64,000 nt of DNA from Cognaticolwellia mytili (GCF_002104475.1 NZ_NBOF01000004.1:372001-436000), one strand, 5' to 3'; counted from the stretch's first letter, positions 18,829 to 28,955 are shown. Numbers and translations: made by a program. Notes: generated by a model from the sequence alone, not told the origin.

Positions 18829-19018
18829 TCCGAATGACTTGATAATTAATACCAAGAAAGCCTATAACTATTTAATTCTGTTATAAAAGAATTACAAATT
18901 TAAACTTTTGTAAGAAGTTGGTTGCGAGAGCCACTATTTCCGAAGAAAGTAAACTGACGACCTCAGGTCGTACGCCCGATATAATATTTATTTAGTCTCT
19001 TATACTATAAGAAGAGAT

Positions 19019-19095
<77 letters not shown>

Positions 19096-19193
19096 TCCGA
19101 ATGACCTACATGAAGTAGGAAAGCCAAGTTGTTTTAATTCAAACTTAAGAATACTTTTAAATCGCAATTACTTGCTCCTTGAAAGCGAGGCGT

Positions 19194-19222
19194 ATAATAA
19201 GGATACCTTAGGTGATTTGCAA
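19194..19222 (-). promoter_or_regulatory. sigma-70 promoter for initiator tRNA genes
   Basis: Read on the minus strand: TTGCAA, a 17-bp spacer, then TATTAT, followed by a GC-rich ACGCCTCGC segment. The GC-rich discriminator is typical of stable-RNA promoters under stringent control. Predicted start is near 19187, leaving a ~90-nt 5' leader before the tRNA at 19095. Confidence 0.65.
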
Positions 19223-19444
19223 CCTGTTTTAAGTTTATTTGGTGCTTTATTGTCATTTGTTTTATGGTTGCTGCATTTTTGCTCTTTAATGACTCGTATT
19301 TCGCACAATCTTTATAGATTTATAAAAAGTTGCCAATATTTAGCTAGCTATTTATGGTTACTTTGCTCAAATTTGTAAAATGGCTATAAGTAAAGAGGCT
19401 CTTTAGTTTATAATCGCGGGCATAAATTAGATTGGAAAACCTTT

Positions 19445-21574
19445 ATGCAGCAATTTTTAGCATTAACCTCCCCAGGAATTGAAATATTACTGGCACAAGA
19501 ACTTAAAGATTTAAAAGCCGAACAAGTTGTTCAAAAGCCTGAAGGTGTTTATTTCAACTCAACAATTGAACATGCATATCATATATGTCTGTATTTGCGT
19601 TTAGCTACTCGCGTATTGCTAAAACTAGGCGAGGGCGATGCAGCAAATAAAGAACAACTATATACAGCAGCCAAATCAATCGCTTGGTCTGAAGCATTCT
19701 CTGTTGATAAAACCTTCGCTATCGACTTTGTTGGTACGAGTGATGAAATTAGAAATAGTCAATTTGGTGCACTAACGGTTAAAGACGCTGTTGTTGATCA
19801 TTTTCGCGAGTTAAATGAAGAACGGCCATCTATTGATAAGTCAGCGCCACAAATTAGTTTCCAAGCAAGACTGTTAAGAGACAAGGTTGCAATTTATTTA
19901 GACTTTTCTGGACGAGGCTTATTTAAGCGTGGCTATCGTGAAAATACCGGTGCCGCACCATTAAAAGAACATTTAGCCGCGGCAATCATTACACGTTCAG
20001 GTTGGTTGGATGATACAACTAAACCATTAGTTGACCCTATGTGTGGTTCAGGTACCGTTCTAATAGAAGCTGTATTAATGGCGGCTGGTTATGCTCCTGG
20101 TATTGATAGAGTGCAATGGGGTTTTGATTATTGGCTAGGACACCAAAGTGAAGACTGGAAGTCTGCAAAATCTGCGGCAATAGAAAAGTCGCATGTTGGT
20201 TTAACGCAGCTTAAAACTAAAGTATTCGGTATTGATCTTGATAGTAGAGTACTAAAAACAGCTCAGCAGAATGCTAAAAATGCTGGAATACAAAGATTTA
20301 TTGAGTTCTCATGCAAAAATGCTAGTGAAATGAAAAATGCTTTTGGTCCAAAAGGCACTATTTTATTCAACCCTCCATATGGTGAACGAATTGGTGAATT
20401 ACCAGAACTTGTAGAATGTTTTGCTTTACTAGGACAGAAATTCAAGTCTCATTTTATCAATTGGCGTGTAGCGGTATTAACGGCGAACGTTGAACTGTTA
20501 GCCATGATGAAAATGGTCAGTTTTAAACGTTATAAGTTTAAAAATGGCCCATTAGATTGTCAGTTTGCCATTTATAACTTAGATGAAAAGCAAGTGGCTA
20601 GTAGTAATGTTAATGCTGAATTTGAGCAAAAAGACTCAGCGTTTGCTAATCGACTACTAAAAAACAAGAAAAACTTAAAAAGCTGGCTTAAGCAAGAACA
20701 AGTTCAGTGTTACCGTTTATATGATGCTGACATTCCAGAATATAATGTTGCAGTTGATGTTTATGCTGATCATCTTGTTATCCATGAATACGCTGCGCCA
20801 GCCAAAATTGAGCCAGAAAAAGTGGCTAAGCGTTTACAAGAAGTGGTTTATTTTGCGCCGAAAGTACTTGAAGTGCCAACTGATAAGGTGGTTATTAAAA
20901 CTCGTAGTAAACAAAAAGGTAAAGACCAATATCAGCGTGTTGAACAATCTAAAAAATCGATGGTTGTTGATGAGTACGGTGCAAAACTAAAGGTGAACCT
21001 GTGGGATTATTTAGATACGGGCTTATTTTTGGATCATCGAAAAACACGTCAAATAGTGGCGAAAAAAGCGAAGAATAAATCACTTTTAAATCTATTTTCT
21101 TATACCGGCTCGGTATCTTTGCAAGCTGCTCTGCATGGCGCAAGCACTGTAACCACCGTTGATATGTCAAAAACCTACTTGAGTTGGGCAGAAGATAACT
21201 TTTTATTAAACAACTTAAGCGGTCATAAATATCAGTTTATTCAAGCCGACTGTTTGCAATGGTTGAAGAATAATGAACAGAAATTTGATGTGGTATTTAT
21301 TGATCCACCAACATTTTCTAATTCAAAGCGCATGGGTGAAAGTTTCGATGTTCAACGTGACCACGTAAGTTTAATTACTGACGGCTTGAAGTCTTTAGCT
21401 GAAGGCGGTGAATTAATGTTTACCAACAATAAGCGCAATTTTAAAATGGATTTCGACGCTATATCTGCATTGGGTTTAAATGTGCAAGAGTTGAGCGATA
21501 AAACGCGAGATAAAGATTTTCAGCGTAACAAACACATTCACAATAGTTGGTTATTTACCCGTAAGGCTAATTAG
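19445..21574 (+). CDS. rlmL: bifunctional 23S rRNA methyltransferase RlmKL
   Basis: Modifies 23S rRNA at G2445 (N2) and G2069 (N7) in one fused protein. The 709 residues show an N-terminal THUMP domain (about 45-155), the RlmL methyltransferase with DPMCGSGTVLIEA near 196 and the catalytic NPPYGER near 309, and the C-terminal RlmK methyltransferase with NLFSYTGSVSLQAA and DPPTFSNSKRM near 619. Full length for the fused gammaproteobacterial form. It begins a run of four closely spaced plus-strand genes. Confidence 0.96.
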   Translation: MQQFLALTSPGIEILLAQELKDLKAEQVVQKPEGVYFNSTIEHAYHICLYLRLATRVLLKLGEGDAANKEQLYTAAKSIAWSEAFSVDKTFAIDFVGTSDEIRNSQFGALTVKDAVVDHFRELNEERPSIDKSAPQISFQARLLRDKVAIYLDFSGRGLFKRGYRENTGAAPLKEHLAAAIITRSGWLDDTTKPLVDPMCGSGTVLIEAVLMAAGYAPGIDRVQWGFDYWLGHQSEDWKSAKSAAIEKSHVGLTQLKTKVFGIDLDSRVLKTAQQNAKNAGIQRFIEFSCKNASEMKNAFGPKGTILFNPPYGERIGELPELVECFALLGQKFKSHFINWRVAVLTANVELLAMMKMVSFKRYKFKNGPLDCQFAIYNLDEKQVASSNVNAEFEQKDSAFANRLLKNKKNLKSWLKQEQVQCYRLYDADIPEYNVAVDVYADHLVIHEYAAPAKIEPEKVAKRLQEVVYFAPKVLEVPTDKVVIKTRSKQKGKDQYQRVEQSKKSMVVDEYGAKLKVNLWDYLDTGLFLDHRKTRQIVAKKAKNKSLLNLFSYTGSVSLQAALHGASTVTTVDMSKTYLSWAEDNFLLNNLSGHKYQFIQADCLQWLKNNEQKFDVVFIDPPTFSNSKRMGESFDVQRDHVSLITDGLKSLAEGGELMFTNNKRNFKMDFDAISALGLNVQELSDKTRDKDFQRNKHIHNSWLFTRKAN

Positions 21575-21575
21575 T

Positions 21576-21806
21576 ATGTTGGCGAAGTTTAATTTATATG
21601 GCACTGAAGGTTGTCATTTGTGTGAGGATGCATTGGCATTGTGCGAGCAAGTAATGCCAGAAGCTGATATTAATGTAGTCGATATTATTGATGATGAAAA
21701 GTTAGTGGAATTGTATCGTATTAGTATTCCGGTGTTAGAGCGTTTATCAGATCAGGCGAAATTATTTTGGCCATTTGAACAGAAGCAAATTTTGGAGTTG
21801 TTGTAA
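21576..21806 (+). CDS. glutaredoxin-family protein
   Basis: A 76-residue thioredoxin-fold protein with the redox motif CHLC (residues 12-15) in LYGTEGCHLCEDAL, and a cis-proline in SIPVLER. It matches the small glutaredoxin-like proteins (DUF836 type) that sit between rlmL and uup in many gammaproteobacteria. A likely thiol redox role; the partner is unknown. It starts 1 bp after rlmL ends and is followed 3 bp later by uup. Confidence 0.85.
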   Translation: MLAKFNLYGTEGCHLCEDALALCEQVMPEADINVVDIIDDEKLVELYRISIPVLERLSDQAKLFWPFEQKQILELL

Positions 21807-21809
21807 TTT

Positions 21810-23729
21810 ATGGAATTAATTCGTATTTCACAAGGTGAGTTGGCCTTTGGTGAAGACAAAGTCTTAGATAAAGCAGACTTAAGTGTACAAACAGGTGAGC
21901 GCATTTGTTTAGTCGGCAGAAATGGCGCCGGAAAATCTACATTAATGAAAGTATTAATGGGCTTGCAAGTGCTTGATGATGGTCAAGTGCTTAAGTCTAG
22001 TACTATGCAAGTTGCGATGTTAGAGCAAGATCCACCAGAATCTTCAGATATTAGTGTGTTTGACTATATCGCCCAAGGCGTAAAGAAGAATGCTGATTTA
22101 ATCAAACGTTATCATGTCATTATTCATGATGTAACTGAAGACCCTTCGGAAGCCAACCTGAATAAATTGGCGAATGTGCAAGAACAACTTGAGCTCGCTG
22201 ATGCTTGGCAAGATGAACAGCGTATAGAACAAGTGATGACTACTTTGTCTTTAAATGCTGATGATAATATTTGTGATTTATCAGGTGGTTGGCTACGTAA
22301 GCTTGCATTAGCTAAAGCGCTTGTGACAGCACCAGATATTTTACTGCTTGACGAACCGACCAACCACTTAGATATAAAAAGTGTTTTGTGGTTAGAATCA
22401 TTCTTAAAAGACTTTGCTGGCACGATACTGTTTATTAGTCATGATAGAGCGTTCATTCGTGGTGTATCGACACGTATTCTTGATCTCGATCGCGGCATTT
22501 TGAAAAGCTACCCAGGTAACTATGATTTATACATTGAGCAGAAAGCTCACGATATACAAGTTGAATCACAACAAAATGCACTATTTGATAAAAAACTAGC
22601 TGAAGAAGAAGTTTGGATCAGACAAGGCGTAAAAGCTCGTCGTACGCGTAATGAAGGTCGAGTAAGAGCGCTTGAGAAACTTCGAAATGAACGCCAAGCT
22701 CGTCGCGATGTACGTAATCAAAGCACGATGAATATTACCCAAGGTGATCGTTCAGGTAAATTGGTGTTTGAATCAGAGCAAGTGTCTATCGCGTTCGATG
22801 ATAAGGTCATCATCAAAAGCCTAGATTTATTGATCACACGAAATGATCGCTTAGCATTTATCGGTGCAAATGGTACGGGTAAATCAACCTTGATTAAAAT
22901 GATCATGGGTAAACTTGAAGCTACAAGCGGTAAAATGCGTTCAGGTGTTAATTTAGAAATTGCTTATTTTGATCAGCACCGTGATGCCTTAGATGTGAAT
23001 AAAACTGTACAAGAAATTGTTGGTGAAGGTAAGCAAGAAGTCATGGTGAACGGAAAACCACGACACGTATTGGGTTACTTACAAGACTTTCTTTTTAGTC
23101 CTAAACGAGCAAGAACACCTGTTCGTGCTTTATCTGGTGGTGAGAAGAACCGATTATTATTAGCAAGATTATTTTTACGTCCAAGTAATTTACTAATACT
23201 GGATGAGCCGACCAATGATTTGGATATTGAAACATTAGAATTATTAGAAGAAGTCGTTGCAAATTATGCTGGAACGGTTATTTTAGTCAGCCATGATCGT
23301 GATTTCGTTAATAATTGTGTAAGTAGTTGCCTATATTTTGATGGTACTGGGCATATTACCCAAATAGTGGGTGGTTATGATGATGTCGACGAATACGTTG
23401 CTTATAAAGATAAACAACGTGAAGCAATGGCTAAGCCGATAGTTAAATCGAAAGTAGATGAAGAAAAAAGTAAAGTGGCAACTGCCGTTGTAAAAACAGA
23501 AGCGGCTAGTAAGAAAAAGCTTTCTTTTAAAGAAAAGAGAGAGTTGGAAGAGTTACCCGGACAGATAGACCAACTTGAAAATTTGATTGATGAATTACAA
23601 CAGCAAGTCAATCAAGCTGACTTTTTTAGCCAAGATCAAGCGCTAAGTAATAAAATATTGAACCAGTTAGCAGAAAGTGAGTCCAAACTTGAAGTTGCCT
23701 ACGCTAGGTGGCAAGAATTAGATGAATAA
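21810..23729 (+). CDS. uup: ABC-F family ATPase Uup
   Basis: Soluble ABC-F protein with two ATPase domains and no membrane segments; the family acts on ribosomes, and Uup is linked to transposon precise excision and ribosome function. First domain: GRNGAGKST, LSGGWLRKLALAKAL, LLLDEPTNHLD. Second: GANGTGKST, LSGGEKNRLLLARLF, LILDEPTNDLD. A charged linker and C-terminal coiled coil (about 560-639, KLSFKEKRELEELPGQI) distinguish Uup from other ABC-F members. Length 639 is typical. It overlaps the next ORF by 8 bp. Confidence 0.95.
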   Translation: MELIRISQGELAFGEDKVLDKADLSVQTGERICLVGRNGAGKSTLMKVLMGLQVLDDGQVLKSSTMQVAMLEQDPPESSDISVFDYIAQGVKKNADLIKRYHVIIHDVTEDPSEANLNKLANVQEQLELADAWQDEQRIEQVMTTLSLNADDNICDLSGGWLRKLALAKALVTAPDILLLDEPTNHLDIKSVLWLESFLKDFAGTILFISHDRAFIRGVSTRILDLDRGILKSYPGNYDLYIEQKAHDIQVESQQNALFDKKLAEEEVWIRQGVKARRTRNEGRVRALEKLRNERQARRDVRNQSTMNITQGDRSGKLVFESEQVSIAFDDKVIIKSLDLLITRNDRLAFIGANGTGKSTLIKMIMGKLEATSGKMRSGVNLEIAYFDQHRDALDVNKTVQEIVGEGKQEVMVNGKPRHVLGYLQDFLFSPKRARTPVRALSGGEKNRLLLARLFLRPSNLLILDEPTNDLDIETLELLEEVVANYAGTVILVSHDRDFVNNCVSSCLYFDGTGHITQIVGGYDDVDEYVAYKDKQREAMAKPIVKSKVDEEKSKVATAVVKTEAASKKKLSFKEKRELEELPGQIDQLENLIDELQQQVNQADFFSQDQALSNKILNQLAESESKLEVAYARWQELDE

Positions 23730-25515
23730 TAACAATAGTGAGTTTAGTAGTTACATGAACAAATTTTTTAAATCGATTTTAGCGCTAGGTGTTACTAGTG
23801 CATTAGGAATATCCGCTGTTAATGCTGCAACATACCAAGTTATCGATAAAGGTGATGTATCCTCATTAAAATATACTTATTCACAACAAGAAAATAATAG
23901 TGGTGAAGCTGCTATTTCAGGCACTGATATTTATAATTTTCCTGTGCAGTTTCAATATTTAGATGTAGATGATTATGATGCGATAGTTTCATTAGCTGAA
24001 AATGGTCATGAGGCAGTTCATGAATTAGTAGACATTGAAGATGAAACCGCTTTACGCAATGGAACGCCAACGGCAAATGATTTATCGTGGGTTATTCGAT
24101 TTTTAAAGGCAAGAACAGGTAATAGTCTATATCAAGAGGTTGGCGATGTATTTGCCATGACTAATTTTACTGGCCAAACGACACTTTTTAATGTTTTTGA
24201 CGAAAAGTTTGTTGGTTCTGACGTTTATACACGTTCAACTAAAGAATTTATTAGTGGTATCACTAATGAAGGTTGGGTATATGGTACTGCGTCAGCGCCT
24301 TATTTACCGTTAGACTTTACTGAAAGTGATAATGATGAAGTGACTCATTGGGTACGTGAATTTACTACTCGAGGTTTTTTCTCGCCGGATGGTGGTGCCA
24401 ATATCATTGAAATCATTCCACCAAGTGAAATCGACTTACCTGAAGCACAACGCTTTGGTGGCGAGTCAGCAATATTGGACATAAGTGAATCTCATTTCGC
24501 TGTTGGTTTTGCCAGTACCAGTATTGATCAAAATGCCATAGATTTCATTACTGATGAGACGGGAGGATGTGCAGATCCAAACGTGGTCGACGATATTCCA
24601 TTTAAAGTTTGCGTTCAGCGTATTATTGCCAATATTTATAATACAGAAGCGATAAAATGGACAATTGATGCCGAAGGTACTGTATCTTCAGAAACTTTAG
24701 GTCATTTAGTAACCCCACACGAAGATGATGAGCGTGAATATGTAAATTATGCGCAAGCAATCAACAATAGTGGTGTTGCTGTTGGTTATGCTCATGGTTG
24801 GGTTGATGAAACAGAAACAAATCCTAGTGTAAGAGAATCAAGAAGTTTCTACGCGGTAGTGTATAAAAATGGGCAAGTGACAGATTTTACCGATGACCAT
24901 GGTAAATATTTTGATTCTCGAGCTTATGATATCAATGATGCTGGTATTGCTGTAGGTCACGCAAATGTTTTCGTTAATGGGAATCAAAGAACTAAATTTT
25001 ATCATGTTGATACCAATGCTGAAAATATGGAAATGATATTACCAACTGATTTTTTTGTTGGCAGTTCAAGTACAGCAAGAGCGATCAATGAAAATGGCAT
25101 GATTGTTGGCGAAGGTGAATTTGAAACTCATAACGATAATGCAAGTAACCCAAGACGTACTCATGGTTTTTTATATGATACTACGGCTAAAACTTTTACT
25201 GACCTTAATAGTTTCTTAGCATGTGACAGTGCTTATACTGTTATTGAAGCGCGTGATATTAACGATGCTAATGAGATTTCTGCTACAGCACTAGTTAAAG
25301 TACCTCGTCGCGACTCAAAAGGTGAGTTAATGTTAGATGAGAAAGGTGAACAGTTAACTGAAGATGTTGTTCGTGCGGTGACATTAAAGCCAATAGCCGG
25401 TGAAATTGAAGACTGCAGTACCGTTGAAGAAAAAGTCGAGCGTCAAGGTGCCGGATTTGGTATTTTAAGTTTGATGTTTTTAGTGGTTGTGGGCATAAGA
25501 CGTCGCTTTAATTAG
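23722..25515 (+). CDS. DUF3466 family secreted/surface protein
   Basis: The 597-residue protein has a signal peptide (MNKFFKSILALGVTSALG... ending VNAATY) and repeated HAF-like strands such as INNSGVAVGYA, INDAGIAVGHA and INENGMIVGEG. It ends with a hydrophobic segment then RRRFN, a tripartite tail like GlyGly-CTERM surface-sorting signals. Family function is unknown. The ATG at 23722 follows AGGTGG and overlaps uup by 8 bp; the ATG at 23755 is an alternative that starts directly at the signal peptide. This gene commonly follows uup in alteromonads. Confidence 0.85.
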   Translation: MNNNNSEFSSYMNKFFKSILALGVTSALGISAVNAATYQVIDKGDVSSLKYTYSQQENNSGEAAISGTDIYNFPVQFQYLDVDDYDAIVSLAENGHEAVHELVDIEDETALRNGTPTANDLSWVIRFLKARTGNSLYQEVGDVFAMTNFTGQTTLFNVFDEKFVGSDVYTRSTKEFISGITNEGWVYGTASAPYLPLDFTESDNDEVTHWVREFTTRGFFSPDGGANIIEIIPPSEIDLPEAQRFGGESAILDISESHFAVGFASTSIDQNAIDFITDETGGCADPNVVDDIPFKVCVQRIIANIYNTEAIKWTIDAEGTVSSETLGHLVTPHEDDEREYVNYAQAINNSGVAVGYAHGWVDETETNPSVRESRSFYAVVYKNGQVTDFTDDHGKYFDSRAYDINDAGIAVGHANVFVNGNQRTKFYHVDTNAENMEMILPTDFFVGSSSTARAINENGMIVGEGEFETHNDNASNPRRTHGFLYDTTAKTFTDLNSFLACDSAYTVIEARDINDANEISATALVKVPRRDSKGELMLDEKGEQLTEDVVRAVTLKPIAGEIEDCSTVEEKVERQGAGFGILSLMFLVVVGIRRRFN

Positions 25516-25535
25516 TTAAGTCTTGTTAAGGTTTT

Positions 25536-25564
25536 AAAAAGCCAGCGATGTTGCTGGCTTTTTT
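25536..25564 (+). terminator. intrinsic terminator after DUF3466 gene
   Basis: AAAAAGCCAGC (25536-25546), loop gatgtt, GCTGGCTTTTTT (25553-25564). The strong GC core and T-run on the plus strand, with a matching A-run on the other, suggest it serves both this gene and the convergent ilvH. Confidence 0.9.
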
Positions 25565-25595
25565 ATTAACTCATTAACAAGCTTTAGTATTGTTG

Positions 25596-26096
25596 TTACT
25601 TTACTCGTAAGGCCTTCTCACCACGAGCAATACCGACACAACCAGAGCGTACTGATTCAATAATTTCAGTTTCATTACCAAGGGTACTAATAAATGCATT
25701 TATTTTTTCGGCGTCACCGGTTAATTGAATTGTGTATACCTGCTTACCGATATCTATAATTGCCCCCCGAAAAATGTCTGTAATACGCATCACTTCAGTG
25801 CGTGACTTATCATTCATTGCTAATACTTTAATGAGTAGTATCTCTCGTTCGACATGTTGACGTTCAGTTAAGTCAGTAACTTTAAGTACATCAATTAGTT
25901 TGTTTACTTGCTTAACGATTTGTTCAAGAATCTTATCATCACCTTTGGTGACGATGGTAATGCGTGATAAGCTCGCATCTTCTGTGGGAGCTACTGTCAG
26001 GCTTTCAATGTTAAAAGCACGCTGTGAAAATAAGCCAACAATACGTGACAACGAACCCGCTTCATTTTCTAATAGTATCGCTAATATTCTACGCAT
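25596..26096 (-). CDS. ilvH: acetolactate synthase small (regulatory) subunit
   Basis: Regulatory subunit of acetohydroxyacid synthase, conferring valine feedback inhibition and activating the large subunit in branched-chain amino acid synthesis. The 166 residues hold an N-terminal ACT domain (ILAILLENEAGSLSRIVGLFSQRAFNIESLTV) and the C-terminal ALS_ss domain. The start overlaps the ilvI stop by one base (TAATG), so the pair is coupled. The length and pairing fit IlvH of AHAS III. Confidence 0.95.
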   Translation of the reverse strand: MRRILAILLENEAGSLSRIVGLFSQRAFNIESLTVAPTEDASLSRITIVTKGDDKILEQIVKQVNKLIDVLKVTDLTERQHVEREILLIKVLAMNDKSRTEVMRITDIFRGAIIDIGKQVYTIQLTGDAEKINAFISTLGNETEIIESVRSGCVGIARGEKALRVK

Positions 26097-27826
26097 TATG
26101 CTTTAACTCCTTTTTTGATCCACATTTCATCTATCGCACCAGTACGTATTTGCATTGGGTAAACATGTTCTTTTTCGTCAACTAAAACATCAACAAAAAC
26201 GAGCTTGTTCTTGATAGCGAAAGCTTTAGTGAGTTTTTCGTCAAGTTCATTAAGTGAATTTATCTGTATACCAACATGTCCGTAAGCTTCAGCTAATTTT
26301 ACAAAATCTGGTAATGACTCCATATATGAAGATGAGTGCCGTCCGCCATAAACCATGTCTTGCCATTGCCTTACCATCCCTAAAGAACGATTATTTAATG
26401 AAATAATCACTACCGACAAGTTATATTGCAAGCACGTTGAAAGCTCTTGAATATTCATTTGTATTGAGCCGTCACCAGTGATGCAAATAACATGGCTATC
26501 TGGAAATGCCATCTTTACCCCCATGGCCGCGGGTAATCCAAAGCCCATGGTTCCTAGTCCGCCAGAATTTATCCACTGGCGAGGTTTAGCAAATGGGTAA
26601 TATTGCGCTGCAAACATTTGATGTTGACCTACGTCAGAACAAACATAAGCTTCACCATTTGTTGCCTGGTACATGGCTTCTATTACGCGTTGGGGTTTAA
26701 TTTTGCTTCCCTTAACTTCGTTTTCGTAACCTATACTTTTTACCTTTCGCCATTGCTCTATTTGTTGCCACCAGTCTTGATTATCTTTCTCGTTGACCGA
26801 AAAGTCAGTTGCTTCAAGCTCGGTGAGTAATTGCTTGATGACAATGTCTACTAGCCCAACAACTGGAATATGTGCATTAATGGTTTTAGATATTGATGTT
26901 GGGTCGATATCGACATGTACTATGGTTGCATTAGGGCAGAATTTTTTTACATTGTTGGTTACTCTATCGTCAAACCTCGCACCTAAAGCCAGAATAACAT
27001 CGGCATGTGCCATTGCTTTATTTGCTTCTAAACTGCCGTGCATACCTAGCATACCAATAAAGTTATCGTGTAAGCCGGATATGCCACCTAGACCCATTAA
27101 TGTATTAGTAATGGGGGCGTTAAGTTTTTCAACCAGAACTTGAAGTAACTCAGCAGCATTGGCAATGATAACGCCACCACCAGAGTAGATAACTAAACGT
27201 TGTGCTTGCGATATTGCTTGTACTGCTTTTTTTATTTGACGGTGATGGCCTTTAACCGTTGGGTTGTATGAGCGAATTGATATTTCAGTAGTCATTGAGA
27301 ATTCAGCGCTTTGTCCAGGCATTAATAGATCTTTAGGTAACTCGATAACAACTGGACCTGGTCGCCCTGTGCTAGCAATATAGAATGCTTTGGCTATTAT
27401 ATTTGGAATTTCGGCAATATCGCGACAATTAAAACTGTGTTTTATAATGGGGCGTGAACAGCCAACAATATCCGTTTCTTGAAAAGCATCATCGCCAATT
27501 AATCCTGTAGGCACTTGACCTGATAGCACAACCATAGGGATGGAATCCATATAAGCCGTTGCTATACCAGTTATACAGTTAGTAGCCCCAGGCCCTGATG
27601 TCGCTAAAACTACACCTACTTCACCGGTTGCACGAGCAAAACCATCCGCCATATGTGTAGCTGCTTGTTCATGGCGCACTAAGATATGTTCTACATCCTG
27701 TTGCTTAAAAAGTGCATCATAAATATCTAATACCGTACCGCCAGGGTAGCCAAATAGGTATTTCACATTTAGTGCTGAAAGTGCTTTTACCACTAATTCT
27801 GCACCACTATATCGCTCTGTAGTCAT
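26096..27826 (-). CDS. ilvI: acetolactate synthase large (catalytic) subunit
   Basis: ThDP-dependent enzyme condensing two pyruvates to acetolactate, or pyruvate with 2-oxobutyrate. The start is ATG at 27826, seven bases after AAGGA; an in-frame TTG two codons upstream is less likely. Landmarks in order: [16 protein letters not shown], catalytic Glu in [18 protein letters not shown], central FAD-associated domain, and the ThDP motif [20 protein letters not shown] near the C-terminus. 576 residues, normal. Transcription should pass through the attenuator at 27861-27893. Confidence 0.96.
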   Translation of the reverse strand: MTTERYSGAELVVKALSALNVKYLFGYPGGTVLDIYDALFKQQDVEHILVRHEQAATHMADGFARATGEVGVVLATSGPGATNCITGIATAYMDSIPMVVLSGQVPTGLIGDDAFQETDIVGCSRPIIKHSFNCRDIAEIPNIIAKAFYIASTGRPGPVVIELPKDLLMPGQSAEFSMTTEISIRSYNPTVKGHHRQIKKAVQAISQAQRLVIYSGGGVIIANAAELLQVLVEKLNAPITNTLMGLGGISGLHDNFIGMLGMHGSLEANKAMAHADVILALGARFDDRVTNNVKKFCPNATIVHVDIDPTSISKTINAHIPVVGLVDIVIKQLLTELEATDFSVNEKDNQDWWQQIEQWRKVKSIGYENEVKGSKIKPQRVIEAMYQATNGEAYVCSDVGQHQMFAAQYYPFAKPRQWINSGGLGTMGFGLPAAMGVKMAFPDSHVICITGDGSIQMNIQELSTCLQYNLSVVIISLNNRSLGMVRQWQDMVYGGRHSSSYMESLPDFVKLAEAYGHVGIQINSLNELDEKLTKAFAIKNKLVFVDVLVDEKEHVYPMQIRTGAIDEMWIKKGVKA

Positions 27827-27860
27827 ATTCAATTCCTTGCTTATCTAATAAATTTATATA

Positions 27861-27893
27861 AAAAAACCCTCGGTCTTTGCAGAGCGAGGGTTT
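27861..27893 (-). terminator. ilvIH attenuator terminator
   Basis: On the minus strand, AAACCCTCG (27893-27885), a 12-base loop, CGAGGGTTT (27872-27864) and further T residues. It lies between the ilv leader peptide and ilvI, exactly where a transcription attenuator acts. Confidence 0.88.
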
Positions 27894-27919
27894 CATTTTG
27901 GTATATTTTAGTTTACTTT

Positions 27920-28000
27920 TTATACACAATGTTGCCCACGCAATGGCTTAAAGACCATGACGACGATGAGAAGTGATTTAAGTGTATTTGATAAAAGCAT
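27920..28000 (-). CDS. ilvL: ilv operon leader peptide
   Basis: A 26-codon ORF (ATG at 28000-27998, TAA at 27922-27920) whose middle reads SLLIVVMVF: clustered Leu, Ile and Val codons ahead of a terminator. This is the classical arrangement for ribosome-mediated attenuation: charged tRNA shortage stalls the ribosome and prevents terminator formation. No strong Shine-Dalgarno is visible, which lowers confidence slightly. It is too short for ordinary gene finding. Confidence 0.75.
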   Translation of the reverse strand: MLLSNTLKSLLIVVMVFKPLRGQHCV

Positions 28001-28042
28001 TGCTAGCGGTAAAATAAATTATTCAAAAAAGTAATAGTTATA

Positions 28043-28071
28043 GTTTTAAGGTGTTTGCATACAAGTGTCAA
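28043..28071 (-). promoter_or_regulatory. candidate ilv promoter
   Basis: On the minus strand, a perfect -35 TTGACA (28071-28066), a 17-bp spacer and TAAAAC as -10. The predicted start is near 28036, about 36 bases before the leader peptide ATG. Match is good at -35 and modest at -10. Confidence 0.5.
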
Positions 28072-28349
28072 TGAAAAGTTACGATTTCGTCAATAATTCT
28101 TCTATTATGGAGGATGACAAAAAATGTACATGCCTTTAAACCTTACAGGGTCTATAGGGTAAAATGTAAGTTACAGGTATGTTTTACATAGCAGATAAAA
28201 CTCAGGTACTTGATTTTATTTATAAGTTTGTTGGTATTGTTATAATAAATTAACAGCGATTAAGTTACATAATTCAACAAATTTTCATAACTGATATGTT
28301 AGTCTACTAGCTATAAATTGTATTTCATTGAAGTTGACAGGACGGATTT

Positions 28350-28910
28350 ATGTTAAAAAATAAATTAATAATTATACTCGCACTTATTGGCAGTATTGCA
28401 GGTTGTGCGGCAACTCAGCAGGCGAGAGTGAATTTTGATCGGAATAGTGAAATATCAACGACGAGTTACAAAACATTTTCATGGTTGAAAGAAACTAAGA
28501 TTTTGGCTGAACCCGTTGATGTTAATCCTGTAATGAAAGTTAGAATTGATAATGCTATCGAACAAGCATTTATTGCCAAAGGTTATCAGTTAATTAATAA
28601 CGTAGAGCAAGCAGATTTTACTATATCTTACACTATGGGCAGCCGTGAAAAAGTTAGAGTTGACTCACTTCCTACAAGCTACCGTAGTCGTTTTTTATGG
28701 GGACATAGGTACTATGGCAGCATCGGTATAAGTAACGAAAATCAGGTCAGAAAGTATACTGAAGGTAAGTTAGCTATTGATGTTTATGATGTTAAAAGCC
28801 ATCAGCCGGTATGGCATGGTTGGGCTGTTAAACGTATAAAATCTGCCGATCAAGACAACCCAAGTAAAGCTATTAAGACTGTTGTTGAACAAGTTGTTGC
28901 GCAGTTTTAA
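28350..28910 (+). CDS. DUF4136 lipoprotein
   Basis: A lipoprotein of 186 residues with lipobox IAGC (Cys19) and the DUF4136 pattern: an FDRNSEISTTSYKTFSWL start strand, a helix IDNAIEQAFIAKGYQLI, and the strand ADFTISYTMGSREKV. The C-terminal half has GKLAIDVYDVKSHQPVWHGWAVK. Such proteins are envelope lipoproteins of unknown function. ATG is preceded by ACAGGACGG. It stands alone, followed by its own terminator. Confidence 0.88.
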   Translation: MLKNKLIIILALIGSIAGCAATQQARVNFDRNSEISTTSYKTFSWLKETKILAEPVDVNPVMKVRIDNAIEQAFIAKGYQLINNVEQADFTISYTMGSREKVRVDSLPTSYRSRFLWGHRYYGSIGISNENQVRKYTEGKLAIDVYDVKSHQPVWHGWAVKRIKSADQDNPSKAIKTVVEQVVAQF

Positions 28911-28927
28911 TTATAAATGTAAGCACA

Positions 28928-28955
28928 AAAAAAACGCAGTTTTCTGCGTTTTTTT
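28928..28955 (+). terminator. intrinsic terminator after DUF4136 gene
   Basis: AAAAAAACGCAG (28928-28939), loop tttt, CTGCGTTTTTTT (28944-28955): short GC core with a long T-run, 18 bp after the stop codon. Confidence 0.9.

Noticed and set aside
19172-19378. 68-codon plus-strand ORF with hydrophobic residues
   Set aside because: It uses a TTG start, overlaps the tRNA promoter on the other strand and lacks a ribosome site or known homologue.
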